Source: Mycoplasmatota bacterium
GTDB lineage: Bacteria > Bacillota_I > Bacilli_A > RF39 > UBA660
Length of the DNA stretch: 44,357 bases
Assembly (NCBI GenBank): GCA_022763805.1
Contig: JALERC010000079.1
Coordinates: forward strand, 76,620 to 120,976
Direction of reading: 5' to 3'
The notes beneath the pieces were generated by a model, which was not told where the DNA came from, ran no database searches, and was given only the letters and a program-made list of their open reading frames with translations. Below, in pieces: positions 37,836-44,357 of the stretch; the stretch's first letter is position 1, and every line of letters starts with the position of its first letter. The translations under genes and the position numbers were made by a program.

Positions 37836-38170
37836 TGAAATATATAAAAGAATTAATAATTTTAATTATTCAATTATTAGTATACTATATATTACCATTG
37901 TTTATGGGACCTACAGATGCAATGGGAGTAGTATTTTTACTAATATTATCAGTATTTATACTAGGTTTAATACTTGGATTTATATCCAATAATAAAATTA
38001 AATATATTTATCCCCTATTTTCCTCATTATTATTCCTACCTGCAGTTTTTATATATTTTAATGTTACTGCTTTAATATATATACTATGGTTTTTCATTTT
38101 ATCATTAATGGGAATATTATCTAGTACTTTGTTAAGGAAATTGATTAAATGGTTATATGGTTTATTTTAG
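37835..38170 (+). CDS. Hypothetical membrane protein (4 TM)
   Basis: Overlapping start/stop with neighbours, hydrophobic. Confidence 0.6.
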   Translation: MKYIKELIILIIQLLVYYILPLFMGPTDAMGVVFLLILSVFILGLILGFISNNKIKYIYPLFSSLLFLPAVFIYFNVTALIYILWFFILSLMGILSSTLLRKLIKWLYGLF

Positions 38171-38865
38171 GAATTATTTTATTAATATATGGAATTGATA
38201 TGATTTCATTAAAATCAAGAAACACATTTTTTCTTATATGGATTATTATGGGAATTATTTCATTCCTTATAGGAATAAATTGTAAATATAATTTTATAAA
38301 CAGTATTCCCCTATTTATTAAATTTTTGTTAATTATTTTTCTAGCTATTTTTTTAATTATAGAATTTTTGATAATTAGTAAATTTGATGATAAAGGGATA
38401 CAAGATTTAGATTATATTATTGTTTTAGGCGCATTAGTATATGATGATAGACCTAGTATTGTTTTACAATACAGATTAGATAAAGCATATCAATACTTAA
38501 AAGAAAACAAAAATACTAAATGTATTGTTTCTGGTGGTCAAGGAAAAAATGAAAAATATTCAGAAGCAAAAATAATGTCAGATTACCTTATAAAAAAAGG
38601 TATAAAAAAAGAAAGAATAATTTTAGAAGATAAATCAACAACAACAAAAGAAAATCTACAATATAGTTCTAAGTATTTTGAAAAAAATAATAATACAGTT
38701 GGTATTGTAACTAATAATTTTCATTTATTTAGAGCAATTTATATTGCTAAGAAATTAGAGTTTAAAAATCTATATGGAATAGCTTCAAAATCTAGAATTA
38801 AAAATCTACCAAATAATCTTCTAAGAGAATTTTTTGCAGTTTTAAAATGCTTATTAAACATATAA
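38149..38865 (+). CDS. YdcF/SanA-family (DUF218) membrane protein
   Basis: DYIIVLGALVYDDRPSIVLQYRLDKAYQYL...CIVSGGQGKNEKYSEAKIMSDYLIKKGI. Confidence 0.88.
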   Translation: MVIWFILGIILLIYGIDMISLKSRNTFFLIWIIMGIISFLIGINCKYNFINSIPLFIKFLLIIFLAIFLIIEFLIISKFDDKGIQDLDYIIVLGALVYDDRPSIVLQYRLDKAYQYLKENKNTKCIVSGGQGKNEKYSEAKIMSDYLIKKGIKKERIILEDKSTTTKENLQYSSKYFEKNNNTVGIVTNNFHLFRAIYIAKKLEFKNLYGIASKSRIKNLPNNLLREFFAVLKCLLNI

Positions 38866-38898
38866 AAGAATAGATTGTTAAATTTATTCTTTTTTTCT
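38866..38898 (+). terminator. Terminator after ydcF-like gene
   Basis: AAGAATA-gattgttaaatt-TATTCTTTTTTT. Confidence 0.65.
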
Positions 38899-38952
38899 TT
38901 GCAAATTATAATAAAGTGTGATAAAGTAGTTTACAAAAAAAAAGGTGATATT

Positions 38953-39414
38953 ATGAATAAATTTATGAAAATAGCAAAAGAAAACGCTCACAAAGGATGT
39001 ACTTGTGGTGAAGGGGGACCATTTGGTGCTGTTATAGTAGATAGTAATGGAAATATTATTGCAAATGGTAATAATAAAGTATTAATTAATAATGACCCTA
39101 CAGCACATGCAGAAGTTGTGGCTATAAGAAATGCATGTCAAAAATTAAATACTTATGATCTATCAGATTATATTTTATATACTTCATGTGAACCATGTCC
39201 AATGTGTTTATCAGCTATTATTTGGGCAAATATTAAAACTGTATATTATGGATGTAATAAAAATGATGCTGGTGAAATTGGATTTAGAGATGATATAATT
39301 TATGACTTTTTAGAAGGTAAAACAAAAGATTTATTAAAACTAGAAGAATTAGATAGAAAAGAATGTTTAGAAGTATTTAAAGAATATAAGGATAATAATG
39401 GAACAATATACTAG
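38953..39414 (+). CDS. guaD: Guanine deaminase / nucleoside deaminase (GuaD-like)
   Basis: GGPFGAVIVD, NDPTAHAEVVAIRNAC, YTSCEPCPMCLSAIIWANI, GEIGFRDDIIY; start with RBS aaaggtg. Confidence 0.88.
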   Translation: MNKFMKIAKENAHKGCTCGEGGPFGAVIVDSNGNIIANGNNKVLINNDPTAHAEVVAIRNACQKLNTYDLSDYILYTSCEPCPMCLSAIIWANIKTVYYGCNKNDAGEIGFRDDIIYDFLEGKTKDLLKLEELDRKECLEVFKEYKDNNGTIY

Positions 39415-39425
39415 GAGGAATAACT

Positions 39426-40238
39426 ATGAAATATGGAGAAATATTATTTTTAGGTAAATGTAATTGTAAATGTTATTATTGTTTATCTAGTGAAATGGAT
39501 AATTTACAACTTGAAAAGCAAAATCAAATGAATCTACATTTTAAAGAATGGAGAAATTTTGATAGATATTTAGAAATATTAAAAGAAGAAAATATTGAAA
39601 AAATGTATTTATCAAGTGTAATTACTGAACCAATGTTATATAAACATATTGGAGAACTTGTAGACTATATTCAAAGCAAAGGAATAAGAGTTGGACTTCG
39701 TACTAATGGTTATTTTGTATTACAAAATATGGATGTAATAAAAAAATTACAAAATCATATATCTATATCTTTAAATTCTCTAAATAATGAAACTTGTTAT
39801 ACAATATGTAAAAATTTCCCACCAAATATTAAAAAAATATTTGAAGAATTCGAAAAAGAAAATCTTAATTGCCGAATCAGTATTGTTGTAAATAGATTTA
39901 ATGAAAAAGAAATAAAGGAAATGCTGGATTTTATTAAAAATTATAAATGTGTATCATATGTACAATTAAGAAAAGTATACAAATATAATGATGAAAATAA
40001 CGAAGAATTAGATAATATTGCATATGAAAATGTATCTAATTGGTTAAAAAATAACGCTAAATTAACTGGAAATTATTTTGAAAGTGAAATTTATGATTAT
40101 GATGGTCTTAGTGTTTCATTATGGTTAGATGTATTTAATAAATCTTCAATTCAATCATTTAATTATTTTACAAATGGTGATATTTCTTCACATAATTTAT
40201 TAATACCTGCATATGAAGATAAGGAAGGATGTTTCTAA
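39426..40238 (+). CDS. Radical SAM protein
   Basis: LFLGKCNCKCYYCLSSEMDNL (CxxxCxxC); no SPASM-like cysteines seen. Confidence 0.85.
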   Translation: MKYGEILFLGKCNCKCYYCLSSEMDNLQLEKQNQMNLHFKEWRNFDRYLEILKEENIEKMYLSSVITEPMLYKHIGELVDYIQSKGIRVGLRTNGYFVLQNMDVIKKLQNHISISLNSLNNETCYTICKNFPPNIKKIFEEFEKENLNCRISIVVNRFNEKEIKEMLDFIKNYKCVSYVQLRKVYKYNDENNEELDNIAYENVSNWLKNNAKLTGNYFESEIYDYDGLSVSLWLDVFNKSSIQSFNYFTNGDISSHNLLIPAYEDKEGCF

Positions 40239-41008
40239 TGAACGTTGTTAATTACTATACTAACGTATATAATGAAGAAAACAGATTAGGGAATAATTGT
40301 GATAATAGACATAAAGTTGAAAGAATTGTTAAAACACAATTACTTGCTAATATAATAAGAAAAAATAAAGTCAAAAAAATATGTGAATTAGGTGCAGGGA
40401 CAGGATTATATTCTTTATATTTTGCAAAAAAAGGTTACAAAGTAAGTGCATGCGATTTAGTACCAAGACATGTTGAAATAATAAAGAAAAAAAGTGATTT
40501 AAATAAATTAAATGTTGAAACTTATGTATGTAACGCAAATAATACACCATTTAAAACTGAAGAATTTGACATTGTTTTAGTATCAGGTCCTATTTATCAT
40601 ACTAATAGCTTAAATAATAAAATTAAAATAATTAATGAAGCAAGAAGAATTGTAAAAGACAATGGAATTATAGTGGTTGACTATTTATCTGATATTCATG
40701 GATATATACAACATGTTCTTTTGGATAATAATTTTCTTGATAAAAATATAGATTTAGAAGATATGGATGATATATTTAGTTATGATAATAAAGATAAAAT
40801 GAAAGATTTAGCAAAAATAACAAGTTTAGAATTATTAGATATTTATGGTGTTGATAGTATTACTAGATTTATTAAAAATGATATTAATAAATTAAGTGAA
40901 GAACACTTAAATAAATGGATCGATTTTATAACTTATATTTCTAATAATAAAAATATAATCGATTTAAGTGAACATTGTTTAGCTATTTTTAAGAAACAAG
41001 AGATTTAA
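40238..41008 (+). CDS. Class I SAM-dependent methyltransferase
   Basis: KKICELGAGTGLYSLYFAKKGYKVSACDLVPRHVEII; likely start MNVVNYYTNVYNEENRLGNN. Confidence 0.88.
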   Translation: MNVVNYYTNVYNEENRLGNNCDNRHKVERIVKTQLLANIIRKNKVKKICELGAGTGLYSLYFAKKGYKVSACDLVPRHVEIIKKKSDLNKLNVETYVCNANNTPFKTEEFDIVLVSGPIYHTNSLNNKIKIINEARRIVKDNGIIVVDYLSDIHGYIQHVLLDNNFLDKNIDLEDMDDIFSYDNKDKMKDLAKITSLELLDIYGVDSITRFIKNDINKLSEEHLNKWIDFITYISNNKNIIDLSEHCLAIFKKQEI

Positions 41009-41027
41009 GAATCTCTTTTTTTTTTGA
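40999..41027 (+). terminator. Terminator after methyltransferase
   Basis: AGAGATT-taag-AATCTCT-T10. Confidence 0.8.
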
Positions 41028-41091
41028 AAAATTAAGTCTTTAATTTTATAATCAAATTTGATATAATTATTATGATAGGAGAGATGTCAAA

Positions 41092-41715
41092 ATGAATAAA
41101 ATGGGATTTAATGTTAAAATGGGTGGAGACGGATTATTATACACTATTTTAGTTGTAGTTTTATTTCTTTATATATTCAATATGAATGATATTTATCAAT
41201 TAATTTCTAAGGCCAAAAATGGTGAATTATTTAAGGGAGAGGCAAAAGAAGAAGAAGTTCTTCCAAATGATAATGAAAAAGAAGAGGAACAATATAATGC
41301 TGTAAAACCAGAGGGAACTGAATATGTTGTTTGTACAAAAGAAGACAGTGCTGAAGGAGGTACATTATCATCTACAGTTAAATTATATTATACTGATTTT
41401 AAATTAAAAAGTATTGTTGAAGATTTGAAATATGATGGTAATACAGATGAATATATAAATTATGTATATTCTGAAAATAGTAAATTTAAAAAAAGACAAG
41501 AAAACAACAAAGATTTAGAAGGATATAGTGTTATTCCTCAAAATACAAGCCAAACTACTTTAAAAGTTAATTCTGTTTATGTATTAAGTAAATTAGATTT
41601 AAAGAAAATTAAGTTAGAGAAAGGCGAAGAACTTACTGTATCAGGTATTTATAATCAAAATACAGCAGAAGTTACCCAAGAATATGTAAATATGGGATTC
41701 GTATGTGAATGGTGA
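41092..41715 (+). CDS. Hypothetical single-TM extracytoplasmic protein
   Basis: TM near N-term, charged linker, TEYVVCTKEDSAEGGTLSSTVKLYYTDFKLKSI. Confidence 0.6.
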   Translation: MNKMGFNVKMGGDGLLYTILVVVLFLYIFNMNDIYQLISKAKNGELFKGEAKEEEVLPNDNEKEEEQYNAVKPEGTEYVVCTKEDSAEGGTLSSTVKLYYTDFKLKSIVEDLKYDGNTDEYINYVYSENSKFKKRQENNKDLEGYSVIPQNTSQTTLKVNSVYVLSKLDLKKIKLEKGEELTVSGIYNQNTAEVTQEYVNMGFVCEW

Positions 41716-41719
41716 TAAT

Positions 41720-42241
41720 ATGAATAATGAAAAAAATAATGTTGAAAATGTAGTTCCTGTGGCAGCAGAACCAACAGTTGGAGCTTCCCCAGTAGAACAA
41801 CCTGTACCTGTAGTGCCTCAACAAGATGTACAACCTACTCCTGTTGCGCCACAAGAAGTACAAGCTGTTCCTACTTTTGAAACCAATAATAATCCATCAA
41901 TGAAAGAGGAAGTAAAAATTGTAACAAATGCTAATTCTCCGACTAATGTTGATGATATTAAAATTGATACAATTACAGTAGATGCTAATGCTGCTATTAC
42001 CGCTAAAGAATATGTTGAAGAAGAAAAATATAAAGTTTCTGGTACTGCAAGTGAAAACGATTTAAAACTTGATGATAAACCTGTCGAAGAAGAAGTATTA
42101 GATGAACATGCTATTAAAAGAGAAGTTCAAATGTCTGATGCAGAATTTAGAGGTAAAATGATTTATATGGCAGTATTCTTAGGTGTAATTATACTTGCAT
42201 TGTTATTTATGCCTTTAATATTTAAATTATTACATTTATAA
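41720..42241 (+). CDS. Hypothetical Pro-rich protein with C-terminal TM anchor
   Basis: VPVAAEPTVGASPVEQPVPVVPQQDVQPTPVAPQ low complexity; C-terminal MAVFLGVIILALLFMPLIFKLLHL. Confidence 0.6.
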   Translation: MNNEKNNVENVVPVAAEPTVGASPVEQPVPVVPQQDVQPTPVAPQEVQAVPTFETNNNPSMKEEVKIVTNANSPTNVDDIKIDTITVDANAAITAKEYVEEEKYKVSGTASENDLKLDDKPVEEEVLDEHAIKREVQMSDAEFRGKMIYMAVFLGVIILALLFMPLIFKLLHL

Positions 42242-42242
42242 A

Positions 42243-42277
42243 AAATACTACTCAGCTTTGAGTAGTTTTATTTTTGA
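42243..42277. terminator. Bidirectional terminator between convergent genes
   Basis: AAAATACTACTCA-gct-TTGAGTAGTTTTATTTTT. Confidence 0.75.
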
Positions 42278-42570
42278 ATAGATAATTCTATAATTAAATC
42301 CCCATTATCATCATTTGAAACTATGTTTTTATGTAATTCACCACATTTATCACATTTGTATATAATTTTAAATGATTGTTTGAATTTTTCTAATCCGATA
42401 GGTTTTAATAAACCATGACAATTATTAAGACGATCACCAGGCATTATATCAACATGTTTTGAATATAAACAATATGGGCAATGATCTCTAGCTGTGTAAT
42501 TTAATTTTTTGACTTCCATTCCACAATTATCACATATAAAGTTTTCGTCTTTCATAGTAAATTTTTTCAT
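42268..42570 (-). CDS. RNHCP-domain zinc-binding protein
   Basis: FICDNCG...YTARDHCPYCLYSKHVDIMPGDRLNNCHGLLKPIG...IIYKCDKCGELHKN. Confidence 0.8.
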   Translation of the reverse strand: MKKFTMKDENFICDNCGMEVKKLNYTARDHCPYCLYSKHVDIMPGDRLNNCHGLLKPIGLEKFKQSFKIIYKCDKCGELHKNIVSNDDNGDLIIELSIQK

Positions 42571-42584
42571 TTAAATCACCTTAT

Positions 42585-42621
42585 TCATTATATCATATAA
42601 TTATTTTTTATGATATAATGA
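42585..42621. promoter_or_regulatory. Symmetric divergent promoter region between RNHCP gene and scpA
   Basis: Perfect 13-bp inverted repeat TCATTATATCATA...TATGATATAATGA carrying mirrored TATAAT boxes. Confidence 0.55.
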
Positions 42622-42645
42622 TTTAAGTAGACTTGGGGTGATTAA

Positions 42646-43365
42646 ATGAATTACACTATTGAAATAAATAACTTTGAGGGCCCATTAGATTTACTTTTAC
42701 ATCTAATTAAAAAAGCTGAGTTAGATATCTGTGAAATTTCTATTGTTGAAATTACAAAACAATATTTGGATTATATTAATTTAATGGAAAGTATGAATCT
42801 AAATATTGCAAGTGAATATTTGACTATGGCTGCGGAACTTATAGAAATTAAATCATCTATATTACTTCCTAAGAAAAAAATAGATAACGAAGATGATTAT
42901 GAAGAAGATCCTAAAGAAAATTTAATAAATAGATTAATTGAATATGAGAAATATAAAGAAATATCAGAAGTATTAAAAAAATATGAACAAGATAGAAAAG
43001 AACTTTATACTAAAAAACCAACTGATTTAGAAATATATAATACAGTAACGAATGAAATATCAGAAAATTTTGATTTAAACGATTTGATGAGTGCATTAAA
43101 TAAAATGCTAGATAGAAAAAAACTTGATAAACCTTTAAATACTAAAATAACTAATAGAGAATATTCTATTACTGAAAGAAGTAATCAAATAAAAAATATT
43201 CTTAAGAATAAAAAACAAGTTGAATTTACTGATTTATTTGATATTTATTCTAAAGACTATATTGTAATAACTTTCTTATCTATTTTAACAATGGCTAGAC
43301 ATCAAGAATTAAGTATCACACAAGATAGAAATTTTGGAAAAATTATGATAGAAAGAGTTGATTAA
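42646..43365 (+). CDS. scpA: Segregation and condensation protein A
   Basis: YTIEINNFEGPLDLLLHLIKKAELDICEISIVEIT. Confidence 0.95.
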   Translation: MNYTIEINNFEGPLDLLLHLIKKAELDICEISIVEITKQYLDYINLMESMNLNIASEYLTMAAELIEIKSSILLPKKKIDNEDDYEEDPKENLINRLIEYEKYKEISEVLKKYEQDRKELYTKKPTDLEIYNTVTNEISENFDLNDLMSALNKMLDRKKLDKPLNTKITNREYSITERSNQIKNILKNKKQVEFTDLFDIYSKDYIVITFLSILTMARHQELSITQDRNFGKIMIERVD

Positions 43366-43927
43366 TGTGGAATATATAGGAATTATTGAAGGTATATTAT
43401 ATGTTGTAGGTGATGAAGGTATTTCATTTGATAAATTAAAAGAAGTTTTAGAAATTGATGAAAAAAAATTAAATGAAGTTTTAAATATATTGAAAAAAAC
43501 ATATGAAAATGAGGTTAGAGGATTTAGACTTGAACTTTTAGGTAATAAATATAAATTAGTAACAAAAAAAGAACATAGTAAATATTATGAAAAATTAATT
43601 GAAACAAACAAAAAAGAAACACTTACACAATCAGCACTAGAAACATTAGCTGTTATAGCTTATAATTCACCAATTACAAGAAGTCAAATTGATGAAATAA
43701 GAGGTGTTGATAGTGTATATCAAATCAAAAGATTATTATATAGAAACCTTATAAAAGAAGTAGGAAAATCAGATTTACCAGGTAAGCCAATGCTTTATTC
43801 AGTTACAGATGAATTTTTAGATTATTTAGGTTTAAAGTCCTTAGATGAACTTCCTAAAATTTGTTTGGATATTGAAGATGATAGTGAAGAGACAAATTTA
43901 TATGAATCTAAATATAAAGAAAACTAA
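43364..43927 (+). CDS. scpB: Segregation and condensation protein B
   Basis: GIIEGILYVVGDEGISFDKL...LAVIAYNSPITRSQIDEIRGVDS; GTG start likely (ORF track 43358). Confidence 0.94.
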   Translation, partial: NVEYIGIIEGILYVVGDEGISFDKLKEVLEIDEKKLNEVLNILKKTYENEVRGFRLELLGNKYKLVTKKEHSKYYEKLIETNKKETLTQSALETLAVIAYNSPITRSQIDEIRGVDSVYQIKRLLYRNLIKEVGKSDLPGKPMLYSVTDEFLDYLGLKSLDELPKICLDIEDDSEETNLYESKYKEN

Positions 43928-43970
43928 AATATTTGCTTTTCTTTTTTTTTGTGTTATAATCTATATGTAT

Positions 43971-44055
43971 GCCGGTATGATGGAATGGTAGTCATGCTTG
44001 ACTCAAAATCAAGTGGGTTTTGCCCGTGTCGGTTCGAGTCCGACTACCGGTACCA
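43971..44055 (+). tRNA. tRNA-Leu (anticodon CAA)
   Basis: GCCGGTA...TACCGGT-A-CCA acceptor, CTTGA-CTCAAAA-TCAAG anticodon arm, long variable arm, GGTTCGAGTCC T-arm; upstream TATAAT. Confidence 0.94.
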
Positions 44056-44100
44056 AGAGGAATTTTGCTCGAATTTTTATAGTTTCGAGTTTGATAAATA

Positions 44101-44127
44101 ACTAATTCAGAAATGGATTAGTTTTTT
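44101..44127 (+). terminator. Terminator after tRNA-Leu
   Basis: ACTAATTC-agaaat-GGATTAGT-TTTTT. Confidence 0.75.
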
Positions 44128-44233
44128 GTTATTAAAAACTATCCTAAAAAAAAGAATGGTATTATGGTAAATATTATTAAAGAAGAATTGCCTATTGAAG
44201 AATCATTAAAAAAGAAATGTAAATGTTAAAATA

Positions 44234-44286
44234 AAAACTGATAAAAATGTCAAAGTTAAAAGTTGATAATTTTTATCAGTTTTTTA
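44234..44286 (+). terminator. Terminator
   Basis: AAAACTGATAAAAAT...ATTTTTATCAGTTTT-TT, 15-bp perfect stem. Confidence 0.75.
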
Positions 44287-44339
44287 TATTTTTGATATAC
44301 TTATACTATCTCATAATAAAGAAGGAGTTGATATAAGTA

Positions 44340-44357
44340 TGAGAAAAGATATAACAA
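44340..44357 (+). CDS. Start of a gene running off the window (MRKDIT...)
   Basis: RBS aaggag upstream then ATGAGAAAAGATATAACA. Confidence 0.4.

Overview
AT-rich window that looks like the chromosomal origin region of a reduced, low-GC Bacilli/Mycoplasmatota-like bacterium (taxonomy is inference). It runs recF / comK-like / dnaN / dnaA (minus strand), a putative bipartite oriC with DnaA-box-like 9-mers, then rpmH-rnpA-yidC-jag-HD-mnmE-mnmG-rsmG-noc/parB-uvrB and a long plus-strand housekeeping series: yvlD-like, lgt, prepilin, yvcK, whiA, rplI, dnaB, M23 peptidase, walJ-like, rlmH, fba, murA, rpmE, rpiB, ywzB-like, spoIID, spoIIQ-like, mreB/mbl, a TrmA-family methyltransferase, guaD, radical SAM/methyltransferase, scpAB and tRNA-Leu(CAA). 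The standout is a ~1.45 kb segment (about 29263-30750) with no long ORF. It is bracketed by an upstream terminator, an extended -10 promoter and its own terminator. It is filled with long perfect stems, nested multibranch junctions, repeated hairpin loops (UUWGGGC three times, UUGGG(A) four times, two matching 10-nt loops containing UGGUGC) and a duplicated structural module. I read it as a candidate very large structured ncRNA. Secondary observations are a ComK homologue between recF and dnaN, a Noc/ParB protein with a ~500-aa Asn-rich insertion and an upstream everted Noc-like palindrome, a spoIID-spoIIQ-mbl remnant with a degenerate LytM domain, a 3 x 327 bp in-frame repeat protein, and a few structured leaders.
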